Assembly (NCBI GenBank): GCA_027459505.1
Contig: DAIDIE010000014.1
Span: 248,001-312,000, forward strand
Direction of reading: 5' to 3'
DNA from: Acidobacteriota bacterium
GTDB lineage: Bacteria; Acidobacteriota; Terriglobia; Terriglobales; SCQP01
DNA length: 64,000 nucleotides
Below are positions 10,107 to 17,224 of the stretch, one piece after another; position 1 is the stretch's first letter, and every line of letters begins with the position of its first letter. The notes under the pieces were generated by a model. The model saw only the letters and a program-made list of their open reading frames with translations, did not search any database and had not been told where the DNA came from. The position numbers and the translations under genes are program-made.

Positions 10107-10445
10107 CTAGAGCGCTTCCTTGCCTCTCTGTCCGTTCCGAATGCGGATCGCGTCCTCCACCGGATAGATGAAGATCTTTCCATCTCCGATCTTTCCCGTT
10201 CGTGCGCCGCTCACCAGCGCGTCGATTGCCCGTTCCACCATGTCGTCAGCCACAACCATCTCGATCTTCAGCTTGGGCAACAGATCGACCGAATACTCCC
10301 GGCCGCGATAAACCTCGGTGTGCCCCTTCTGACGCCCATGGCCACGCGCCTCGATGACCGTCATGCCTTCCACGCCGACCTCTTTCAGGGCTTCCTTGAC
10401 CTGCTCCAGGCGCGAGGATTGAATGATCGCTTCCAGCTTTTTCAT
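10107..10445 (-). CDS. glnK: Nitrogen regulatory protein PII (GlnK/GlnB)
   Basis: PII is a trimeric sensor of ATP/ADP and 2-oxoglutarate that plugs the ammonium channel AmtB and controls nitrogen enzymes. The 112 residues match the family. The T-loop YRGREYSVDLLPK includes the tyrosine that is uridylylated in proteobacterial PII (residue 51 position), and the B- and C-loop motifs GKIGDGKIFIYPVEDAIRIR are intact. It lies 30 nt downstream of amtB on the same strand, the reverse of the usual glnK-amtB order, and is named glnK for that linkage. Confidence 0.96.
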   Translation of the reverse strand: MKKLEAIIQSSRLEQVKEALKEVGVEGMTVIEARGHGRQKGHTEVYRGREYSVDLLPKLKIEMVVADDMVERAIDALVSGARTGKIGDGKIFIYPVEDAIRIRNGQRGKEAL

Positions 10446-10475
10446 AAGTCAGTTCCTGGGCCGAGAATTGGCCAA

Positions 10476-11789
10476 CTAATCGAGATGGTAGCCTTCCTCT
10501 CCGTGCAGCACCACATCCAGTCCTTCGATTTCTTGTTCCGTGCTGACCCGCAGTCCCACCGTGCGGTCCACCACCCACAGCAGGATCAAGCTGCCCACGG
10601 CGGCAATCCCCCAGGCGGTGGCTGCCCCCGCGGCCTGGTGCAGCACTTGCACCCAGTGGCCGTCCACTCCCCCGACTGGCTGGCCGGGGCCAAACGCCGG
10701 GTTGATCGCCCGGGTGGCAAAGACGCCGGTCAGCAGCGCCCCCAGCGTCCCGCCAATCCCGTGCACACCAAAAGCGTCCAGTGCGTCATCGTAGCCGAAG
10801 TGGCGCTTGACGGTGGTCACCATGAAGAAACAGACCAGGCCGGCACAGATGCCAATGAGCAGCGCCGCCATTGGGGTGACAAAGCCGGAGGCGGGCGTGA
10901 TGGCCACCAGCCCCGCGACCGCTCCCGAAATCACGCCCAGCATGCTCGCCTTGCCGTTGTGAATCCATTCCGCCGCGCCCCAACTCAGGGCCCCCGAGGC
11001 CGCCGCAAAATGGGTTGCCGCGAAGGCGGCCGAAGCCAGTGCGCCGGCGCTGAGCGCGCTGCCGGCGTTGAATCCAAACCACCCTACCCACAATAGCCCT
11101 GCACCTACTACCGACAGCACCAGACTGTGCGGCATCATCGGCTGTTGCGGGTAACCGACCCGCTTGCCTAAATACAGCGCGCAAACCAGGGCGGAAATCC
11201 CGCTGGTGATATGGACCACCGTGCCACCCGCGAAATCCAGCGATGGAACACTACCGCCGCTGGCGTTCAGCCAGCCCCCCTGCCCCCAAACCATATGCGC
11301 CATGGGGCAATACACCAGCAGCGACCACAGGCCCAAAAACAGCAGCATGGCGCTGAATTTCATCCGTTCCGCAAAGGCCCCCGTGATCAGCGCCGGCGTG
11401 ATGATGGCAAACATCATCTGGAACAGCATGAAGGTGGTATGCGGAATCGTCGGGGCGTAAACGCTGGGTCGAGCCCCGACTCCATGCAGCCCCAGGTAGC
11501 GGAATCCGCCGATGAACGCGCTGCCCGGGGCAAATCCCAGGCTGTAACCTATCAGCGCCCACATCACGGACACCAGCGCCATCATGGCAAAGCACTGCAT
11601 CAGGACGGAGAGCACGTTCTTGCTGCGCACCAGGCCGCCATAAAAAAGCGCCAGGCCAGGCGCCGTCATCAACAGCACAAGGGCGGCGGAGACCAGCATC
11701 CAGGCATTGTCTCCGCTGGAAATCGTGCCGCCCTGCAATAGCAACAGAGCGGAAAAGGACGGGCAGACCGCGTGGGCTGCGAACACCAT
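10476..11789 (-). CDS. amtB: Ammonium transporter AmtB
   Basis: This eleven-helix Amt/Rh channel in the inner membrane imports ammonium. The chosen start (MVFAAHAVCPS, 11789) has GAGGAAACGCA directly upstream and gives 437 residues; a frame to 11876 adds 29 non-membrane residues and is unlikely. Family hallmarks are the ALFYGGLVRSKN segment, AFAERMKFSAM, and the two pore histidines, in VVHITSGISAL and in FGVHGIGGTLGALLTGVFA. The N-terminus before helix 1 is short and may be a cleaved signal peptide as in E. coli AmtB. It forms an operon with glnK. Three GTGGAAC-type half-sites lie at the start region (11801-11842). Confidence 0.96.
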   Translation of the reverse strand: MVFAAHAVCPSFSALLLLQGGTISSGDNAWMLVSAALVLLMTAPGLALFYGGLVRSKNVLSVLMQCFAMMALVSVMWALIGYSLGFAPGSAFIGGFRYLGLHGVGARPSVYAPTIPHTTFMLFQMMFAIITPALITGAFAERMKFSAMLLFLGLWSLLVYCPMAHMVWGQGGWLNASGGSVPSLDFAGGTVVHITSGISALVCALYLGKRVGYPQQPMMPHSLVLSVVGAGLLWVGWFGFNAGSALSAGALASAAFAATHFAAASGALSWGAAEWIHNGKASMLGVISGAVAGLVAITPASGFVTPMAALLIGICAGLVCFFMVTTVKRHFGYDDALDAFGVHGIGGTLGALLTGVFATRAINPAFGPGQPVGGVDGHWVQVLHQAAGAATAWGIAAVGSLILLWVVDRTVGLRVSTEQEIEGLDVVLHGEEGYHLD

Positions 11790-11800
11790 TGCGTTTCCTC

Positions 11801-11842
11801 GTGGAACGTTGGATTGGATTGGGGTTCCACGTCGTGGTGGAA
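11801..11842. promoter_or_regulatory. Iterated GTGGAAC half-sites at the amtB leader
   Basis: GTGGAAC (11801-11807) and its exact complement GTTCCAC (11824-11830) form a 7-bp inverted repeat; GTGGAA (11837-11842) pairs again with the second arm. The array begins 12 bp upstream of the amtB start and overlaps its ribosome-binding region. It may be an operator or a leader-RNA stem; no sigma-54 promoter was found nearby. The rest of the 11843-12115 gap before the NYN gene holds no other recognised feature. Confidence 0.4.
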
Positions 11843-12115
11843 GCGCTATTATGCCATCGAAATCCATTCGGCCCAATGCTCGGTGCGCTGCGTTGTCCCA
11901 ACCCGGGCCCTGTTAAACCGGGCTTGCGCCCGGCCCCGTAGCCTGGTGGCCCCTACCCGTGCTATCATCGGCTTGGTGTGACGGGATTGCCTGTGTTTGC
12001 CGCTTGGCGGTGCTCCCGGCACGCGACATGAAATTCACCGCGCCGCTTTCGCCAAGTCCTTCTTTTCTCGCGAAAGCCCGTTTTACCTCCCAAGGGAACG
12101 CGCGGTTTCACTTCT

Positions 12116-13651
12116 GTGAACGACGACAAACTGAAAATAGCTGTATTCATCGACTTCGATAACATCCAGATCGGCGTGCGAAGCACCATGGGCCGCGATT
12201 TCGATCTGGGACTCATCCTCGAGGCGCTCAAGGAGCGCGGCGAAGTCGTCACCAAAATTGCCTACGGAAACTGGAAGCGCGCCGGCGAGCTCACCAGGAC
12301 GCTCACCCAGAACGCTGTCCTCATGGTGCAGCGCGACCTCACCCCGCGCGGCGACAAGAACGGCGCCGATATCAACCTGGCGCTGGACGCGCTGGAGATG
12401 GCCATTAACCATCCCCACATCAACGCCTTCGTCGTGGTCGGCGGCGACAGTGATTTCATCGCCCTGGTGGAGAAGCTCAAGCAGTACAACAAAGCTGTCT
12501 TTGTGGTCGGGGGCCGCTCCTTCACCAGCAGCGTGCTGCAACGCAACTGCCGCGAGTTCATTGCCTACGAAAACCTGATCGAGCCCGCCGTCTCCGATCG
12601 CCGCCGCGACGGCAAGGAAGCCGCCGATGGTGTGCGGCGCCGCGAGCTCTACCCCATTGAGAACGTGGTTCCCCTGGTCTACCGCGCCCTGAAAGTCCTG
12701 AGCGACCGCTCCGTGCAGGCCCAGCTGGGGCTCTTGAAGAGCACTCTGGTCCAGCTCGACTCCACCTTCAACGAGCGCGATTTCGGCGCCAGCTCCTTCC
12801 GGCAGTTCGTGCAAAAGCTGGCCGACAAGGAACTGGTCACGCTCCGCCAGCACGGCAATAGCTGCCTGGTCGAGCCCCTGGATCGCGAGCCCAGCCTCGA
12901 ACTGCCCGCGCCGGAACCCGAGCAGCGGACGGACGCCGAGCCCGTGGAGGGTGAATTGGAACCGGCTCCGCTCACTGCGGATGGCGAGGAGAGCGCCGAA
13001 AACCTGCCTTCCCCGGTGATTCCGGTTGCGGCGCCGGCTCCAGCCGTTTTGAACGGCCCCGCTTTGCCCCAGGGAGAGGCGGTTGAGCTGCTGACCAAGG
13101 TCCTCTTGCCGCTGCGCGGCACCAACCCACGCCCCCTCTACCTGCGCAACGTCAAACAGCTCCTGCGCAACGAGGCCCCCGGCTTCGACGAGCAGCGCTA
13201 CGGCTTCGCCTCACTGGTGGAGTTGTTGCGGATTGGGCAGAATCAAAACCTTCTGCGCCTGCAGCGCGACCGCCGCGGCGCCCTGCGTGTCTTCATCCCT
13301 GGAGGAACTCCGCCTCCCAGCGCCAATGGTCCTGTAGCGCCGGCTCCAAGCGCCCCTCCCGTCACCACCCGCGCCGCCGAGGGCCTGGAGGCCGACGGCC
13401 AGCCCGAGAGCGGCGCCGTGCCGGCGAACGCAGCCGTGCCCCCTGCCGAGGAAGGGGAAGACTCGCAGATCGCGCTGCTCGGCTATTACAACGGAGTCCA
13501 CGGCGAAGGCGCGGAAGAGCAACCCCTGAGCCTGGCCGATGCCGTGGCCGCCGAAGCGGGCGGCCGTAAGAAGCGCGCCCCGCGCAAGCCCAAAGCCAAG
13601 CCGGAAGGCGCGCCCAAAGCCCCACGCAAGCGCAAACCCTCCGCCAAATAG
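12116..13651 (+). CDS. NYN-domain (LabA/DUF88) protein with LOTUS/OST-HTH domains and a basic tail
   Basis: Residues about 5-165 form a NYN/PIN-like nuclease domain: IAVFIDFDNIQIG, DKNGADINLALDAL and FVVVGGDSDFIALVEKLK supply the conserved acidic residues. Two winged-helix modules of the OST-HTH/LOTUS type follow, about 205-255 and 325-385, then a low-complexity acidic/Ala-Pro linker and a strongly basic C-terminus rich in RK-AP (about 480-511). The architecture suggests RNA cleavage or RNA binding, with the basic tail as a nucleic-acid contact. The start is GTG at 12116; it lacks a strong Shine-Dalgarno at normal spacing, but the conserved domain begins within six codons. The gene stands alone, closed by its own terminator. 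Confidence 0.9.
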   Translation: MNDDKLKIAVFIDFDNIQIGVRSTMGRDFDLGLILEALKERGEVVTKIAYGNWKRAGELTRTLTQNAVLMVQRDLTPRGDKNGADINLALDALEMAINHPHINAFVVVGGDSDFIALVEKLKQYNKAVFVVGGRSFTSSVLQRNCREFIAYENLIEPAVSDRRRDGKEAADGVRRRELYPIENVVPLVYRALKVLSDRSVQAQLGLLKSTLVQLDSTFNERDFGASSFRQFVQKLADKELVTLRQHGNSCLVEPLDREPSLELPAPEPEQRTDAEPVEGELEPAPLTADGEESAENLPSPVIPVAAPAPAVLNGPALPQGEAVELLTKVLLPLRGTNPRPLYLRNVKQLLRNEAPGFDEQRYGFASLVELLRIGQNQNLLRLQRDRRGALRVFIPGGTPPPSANGPVAPAPSAPPVTTRAAEGLEADGQPESGAVPANAAVPPAEEGEDSQIALLGYYNGVHGEGAEEQPLSLADAVAAEAGGRKKRAPRKPKAKPEGAPKAPRKRKPSAK

Positions 13652-13673
13652 GCTGCTTCCAACCGCTGGAAAG

Positions 13674-13713
13674 GCGCGGGGCCGGTGGCCGTTACCGGCC
13701 CCGCGCTTTTGTT
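13674..13713 (+). terminator. Rho-independent terminator of the NYN gene
   Basis: Perfect 13-bp stem (13674-13686 with 13694-13706, loop GGCCGTT) followed by TTTTGTT, 22 bp after the stop codon. From here to 13961 no gene is visible. Confidence 0.9.
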
Positions 13714-13961
13714 CTCCGCGCTTGGCCAATGCGTCCGTCCTGCTGTCGAAAGCCGTCGCCCAGCTGCCCCAGTCCCAAGCCGCGCACTAAATGCACATCT
13801 TCACTCTTTTGGAACAAGGTCGGAGGGTTGCCCTCCAGAGCGGGTGGAATAAAAGCGGCCGTACCGCCTATGCTTCCGGGCGCCGCACAGCACCGGACTT
13901 GGCTGAAAAGGCTGGATTCTTCAGGCCGACATGATCTAAGCAAAAATCGCCGCACAGACGC

Positions 13962-13992
13962 AAAAAGGCCGCCCCAAAGGGGCGGCCTTTTT
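13962..13992 (-). terminator. Bidirectional terminator of the first FecR-like gene
   Basis: GGCCGCCCC (13967-13975), AAA loop, GGGGCGGCC (13979-13987), flanked by A5 on one side and T5 on the other, so it can act in both directions. It lies 22 bp beyond the minus-strand stop at 14015. Confidence 0.88.
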
Positions 13993-14014
13993 GTGAATGC
14001 AATCCAACCCCTGC

Positions 14015-14641
14015 TTAGTAGGACGGGCTGGTGATGCAGTTGCTGCACTTCGTAACTTCGTGAACGACCACACCGGTAATGACCGCGGCGGCCGCCCCAA
14101 TGCCAATGGCTACTGGTAGGGCAACGCTCGAAGCTCCGCCCGCGCTGCCAGCAGCCGGGGCCGCAGCTTGGTCCTGGAACATCATGGCGTGACCAGCGGC
14201 TACGGTGTAGCTGTGGCTGGCGCTGACCAGCTTTACGCTGCCGGAGACGGCGGTGACATAGTTGGTGCCGTTCAACGCGGTAACGGTGAAACGGGCATTG
14301 GAGGAAGCAGGCAGAACGCGGAAGCCATGCACGTCAACGGTCATGCCGGTAACGTTCACAAGTCCCTCGTTCAGGCGAACCTGATTGCCCTGCTCCATCT
14401 GGAAGTTGGTTTTGGAGGCAGCCTCCAGCATTCCGTTGGGCAGAACCAAGCGCGCGCTGCCATTGGAACTGGTCGCCACCGCATCGCCAGCGACGATCGC
14501 CGAACCACTGACAATCGACTGACCGTTGACCAAAACAGAACCGGCCATCGGGCTCAGAAGAGCGCCGTTGCTTCCCATCGCGGGAAGCGTGGCCAAGCCG
14601 GCAACCACTGCGGCTGCCGCAAACATACGGGAAAACTTCAT
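14015..14641 (-). CDS. Exported FecR-like domain protein, copy A of a tandem pair
   Basis: The 208-residue product has an N-terminal signal sequence (MKFSRMFAAAAVVAGLATLPAMG) and a central FecR-like beta-rich domain (about 28-150: GSVLVNGQSIVSGSAIVAGD, NGSARLVLPNG, YTVAAGHAMMF). It ends in a single hydrophobic segment (PVAIGIGAAAAVITGVVV) followed by a short tail with CSNC. It lacks the cytoplasmic anti-sigma part of true FecR, so a structural or surface role is more likely than signalling. It is about 80 percent identical by eye to the neighbour at 15008-15640, and both share the promoter region and GAGGAGG ribosome-binding site. Confidence 0.8.
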   Translation of the reverse strand: MKFSRMFAAAAVVAGLATLPAMGSNGALLSPMAGSVLVNGQSIVSGSAIVAGDAVATSSNGSARLVLPNGMLEAASKTNFQMEQGNQVRLNEGLVNVTGMTVDVHGFRVLPASSNARFTVTALNGTNYVTAVSGSVKLVSASHSYTVAAGHAMMFQDQAAAPAAGSAGGASSVALPVAIGIGAAAAVITGVVVHEVTKCSNCITSPSY

Positions 14642-15007
14642 CTAAACCTCCTCAAAAGCTCCACACGGGCAGAACCATTGGGTATTTCAAAGTTGGAGAT
14701 ACAGCGGTTCATTTGTACCACAGCCGGCGCGGACAACGCAACCCATTTCCACCACGAAAATCTCTCGAATAGGCATCCACTGCGCCCAGGTAGAGATCCC
14801 AGGGCGCGCAAGCGCTTGCGCAGCGCCCGCCGGTATTAGCCTGGGGAGGGCGCGCGCTTTCGCCTGTTGATGAGCAGACACTTAAAGTCGCCTTGTTCTC
14901 CGCGGCGCTTGGTGTTCCTGTCGTCCTGGATTCACTCGCGCACCCGTGAGGACAAATAAAAAAGGCCGCCCCGCTGGGCGGCCTTTTTTATTTGTGCTTG
15001 ACCCTGC
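14642..15007. other. Intergenic spacer between the two FecR-like genes
   Basis: It holds the leader of copy A (14642-14722) and the terminator of copy B (14953-14994). The middle, about 14725-14950, shows no gene. The leader is closely matched by 15641-15720 upstream of copy B. Confidence 0.8.
14953..14994 (-). terminator. Terminator of the second FecR-like gene, long A/T-flanked palindrome
   Basis: A nearly perfect palindrome with 19-bp arms: CAAATAAAAAA flank, GGCCGCCC (14964-14971), CGCT loop, GGGCGGCC (14976-14983), then TTTTTTATTTG. It can act in both directions and ends 13 bp beyond the stop at 15008. Confidence 0.9.
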
Positions 15008-15640
15008 CTAGAAAGCGGGGCTGTTGCTGCTGTTCTTGGTCACTACGTGCACAACCACACCGGTAATCACCGCCGCCGCACCGGCAATGCCTACCGCCAC
15101 TGGAGCGGCCAAACCCGTGCTCGTCGTTCCGCCCGCGCTGGCAGCTGCGGAAGTGCTGTTACTGCCGTTGTCCTGGAACATCATCGCGTGACCGGCGGCC
15201 ACCGTATAGCTGTGGCTGGCGCTGACCAGCTTTACGCTGCCGCTGACGGCGGTGACGTAGTTGGCGCCGTTCAACGCGGTCACGGTGAAGCGGGCGTTGT
15301 TTGAAGCGGGCAGCACGCGGAACCCGTGCACGTCAACCGTCAAACCGGAAACGTTGATGAGTCCCTGGTTCAGGCGAACCTGATTGCCCTGCTCCATCTG
15401 AAAATTGGTTTTGGAGGCAGCTTCCAGCAGTCCGCCCGGCAGAACCATGCGCGCGCTGCCGTTAGAGCTGGTCGCTACCGTATCGCCAGCCACGATCGCC
15501 GAACCGCTGACAATCGACTGACCGTTGACCAAAACAGAACCGGCCATCGGGCTCAGCAGAGCGCCGTTGCTTCCCATCGCGGGCAGCGCGGCCAGACCGG
15601 CAACCATTGCGGCCGCCGCAAACATGCGAGACAACTTCAT
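15008..15640 (-). CDS. Exported FecR-like domain protein, copy B of a tandem pair
   Basis: 210 residues with the same layout as copy A: signal peptide (MKLSRMFAAAAMVAGLAALP), FecR-like domain with LVNGQSIVSGSAIVAGDTV and YTVAAGHAMMFQD, then a Ser/Ala/Gly linker and a C-terminal hydrophobic helix (PVAVGIAGAAAVITGVVVHVV). It differs mainly in the linker and the last residues, where copy A has cysteines and copy B has NSSNSPAF. The tail cysteines may therefore mark a functional split. The start has GAGGAGG upstream. Confidence 0.8.
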   Translation of the reverse strand: MKLSRMFAAAAMVAGLAALPAMGSNGALLSPMAGSVLVNGQSIVSGSAIVAGDTVATSSNGSARMVLPGGLLEAASKTNFQMEQGNQVRLNQGLINVSGLTVDVHGFRVLPASNNARFTVTALNGANYVTAVSGSVKLVSASHSYTVAAGHAMMFQDNGSNSTSAAASAGGTTSTGLAAPVAVGIAGAAAVITGVVVHVVTKNSSNSPAF

Positions 15641-15720
15641 TCAAAACCTCCTCAAAACTCTACTCGGGCAGCACCATTGGTTATTCCGCCACCGGAGATA
15701 CTGCGTTTCAGTTGTACCAC
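15641..15720 (-). promoter_or_regulatory. Duplicated promoter/leader of the FecR-like pair
   Basis: On the minus strand this 80-bp stretch and 14642-14722 share TGTGGTACAA, GTATCTCC, CCAATGGT, CTGCCCG and TTTTGAGGAGG in the same order and spacing. Conservation extends through the whole leader, which implies that a promoter and an untranslated leader were duplicated with the gene. Confidence 0.6.
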
Positions 15721-15844
15721 AAGCGGGGCCTCCGCGGCAACTCAGTACGGAGCAATTTATCTGCGAAGCGGGAACGGCGTTCCCCCGCCCCGGGTGCCGC
15801 CGGACTCCCCGCCATAGAAGCCATGCTGTTTCTGTGGGTTAGCC

Positions 15845-16777
15845 TCAATTCTCTCTGGCTTTAGGGTGACTGCGGTCGTAGACCTCCATGATTTGCCCCA
15901 GGTTGGTCTGCGTGTAGCGCTGAGTGGTCGCCAGACTCTTGTGCCCCAGCATTTCCTGGATGGCGCGCAGATCCGCGCCTTCCCCCAGCAGGTGCGAGGC
16001 AAACGCATGCCGCAACGAATGCGGGTGGAGATCTCCCGGCAAGCCGAAGCGCAGCGCGCAAGCCTTCACAATGCGTCCCACGGAGCGGCTGGTCAGGCGT
16101 GTGCCTCGCAAGTTCACAAACACCGCGGCCTGTTGCCGTACCTTCTTGGCTGCCAACATCGTGTTGCGCTTTTCCAGATAACTGCGTAATGCCCGCTCTG
16201 CTTTGCTTCCAAATGGCGCCAGCCTCTCACGGCGTCCTTTGCCCCGCACTCGCAACAGGCCTTCGCCAAAGTTGACGTGCTCCAAATCCAGCGCTGTCAA
16301 TTCGCTCACGCGCAACCCACAGCCGTAGAGCAACTCCAAAATCGCAACCTCGCGCTCCGGAAAGCTCGCCTCTTCATCGGCCGGCAGCTCGTCCAGAAGT
16401 CGATTGACCTGCTCCGCCCGCGGAATCTCCGGCAGCCGCTTGGGCAGCTTCGGCGAGCTCACCAGCCGCGCCGGATTGTCCTGCACCACGCCTTCCCGCA
16501 CCAGATAGCGAAAAAACGAACGAATACTGGAGAGCCGCCGCGCCGCGGAAGTCTTTTGCGCGCCCCGGCTGTACAGGTCGGCCAGAAACTGCCGGATGTG
16601 GATATGCGTCACCGCGGCAGCGCTCCAGGGTGCCTCTCCCCTGTTCGTGGCCTCCAGAAAGGCGGCAAACTGCAACAGGTCCGTACGGTAATTCCGCATG
16701 GTGTGCGGACTGGCGTTGCGTTCGGCCCTTAAATACCGCTCCACAAACCCGCAGATGAGATCGTTGAGTCCGCTCAT
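15845..16777 (-). CDS. xerC: Tyrosine site-specific recombinase, XerC/XerD type
   Basis: Xer recombinases resolve chromosome dimers at dif with FtsK. An N-terminal SAM-like DNA-binding core (about 1-95) is followed by the catalytic domain with the full tyrosine-recombinase set: Arg in GCGLRVSELTALD, Lys in VRGKGRRERLAPFG, HSLRHAFASHLL, GHKSLATTQRYTQ carrying the second His and the nucleophilic Tyr. The start at 16777 (MSGLNDLICGF) gives 310 residues, close to the normal 300; a longer frame reaches 16840. XerC and XerD cannot be separated confidently. It is not flanked by integrase-type att repeats or cargo, which favours the housekeeping role. Confidence 0.9.
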   Translation of the reverse strand: MSGLNDLICGFVERYLRAERNASPHTMRNYRTDLLQFAAFLEATNRGEAPWSAAAVTHIHIRQFLADLYSRGAQKTSAARRLSSIRSFFRYLVREGVVQDNPARLVSSPKLPKRLPEIPRAEQVNRLLDELPADEEASFPEREVAILELLYGCGLRVSELTALDLEHVNFGEGLLRVRGKGRRERLAPFGSKAERALRSYLEKRNTMLAAKKVRQQAAVFVNLRGTRLTSRSVGRIVKACALRFGLPGDLHPHSLRHAFASHLLGEGADLRAIQEMLGHKSLATTQRYTQTNLGQIMEVYDRSHPKAREN

Positions 16778-17224
16778 GGCCCTGAGTTGCTCTTCCAGAC
16801 TACCCGCCCACGGCTTCCCATTCCCGCAAATTCGCTTCAAGTACTTGCTTAATCAATACTTCTCGCTGGCCAACCCCGGTGCCGCGCAATGCACCCCAAT
16901 ATCTTGGGCCTTGTCTATTGACATCCCCCAGAAGTGGCGTTACTGTTCGATTCCGGCCCTTGCTGAGCGTGCAGCGGGAGCTGCCCCGCAAATGCCCCCG
17001 TCGAGCACCATGCCCACTGGGGTGGGGACGAAAAAAAGATCGGAGCACAGACAAGGCGGCTGGGTTATGATGGCCGCCCTGAGTTCAGGATCGTTCGCCA
17101 GCCGCGGACGAACCTGGACGCCGTGCCGCCCGGCCGGCTATTGGCCAGCCGCACCGGGCGTGATCGCAATCCGCTACCGCGGACGGCCAAAGAACCCTCA
17201 CCCAGAACACGGAGAGACGTTCCA
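16778..17224. other. Divergent intergenic region between xerC and nrdJ
   Basis: This 447-bp gap should hold the promoter of nrdJ and that of xerC. It contains a small inverted repeat CCCAA-TATC-TTGGG (about 16895-16908) with some resemblance to an NrdR half-box, but no second box at helical spacing. No cobalamin riboswitch core was found. A GGAGAG ribosome-binding site precedes nrdJ at 17211. Confidence 0.6.

Noticed and set aside
13729-14034. 101-codon plus-strand frame between NYN and FecR-like genes
   Set aside because: It runs through a bidirectional terminator and has no domain or ribosome-binding site.
16893-16908. NrdR-like palindrome CCCAATATCTTGGG
   Set aside because: Only one copy, over 300 bp from the nrdJ start and lacking the required second box at helical spacing; listed as a curiosity only.
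16778-17224. Possible cobalamin riboswitch in front of B12-dependent nrdJ
   Set aside because: No B12-box or core segments of a cobalamin riboswitch are present; only a CCCACTGG fragment occurs, which is insufficient.
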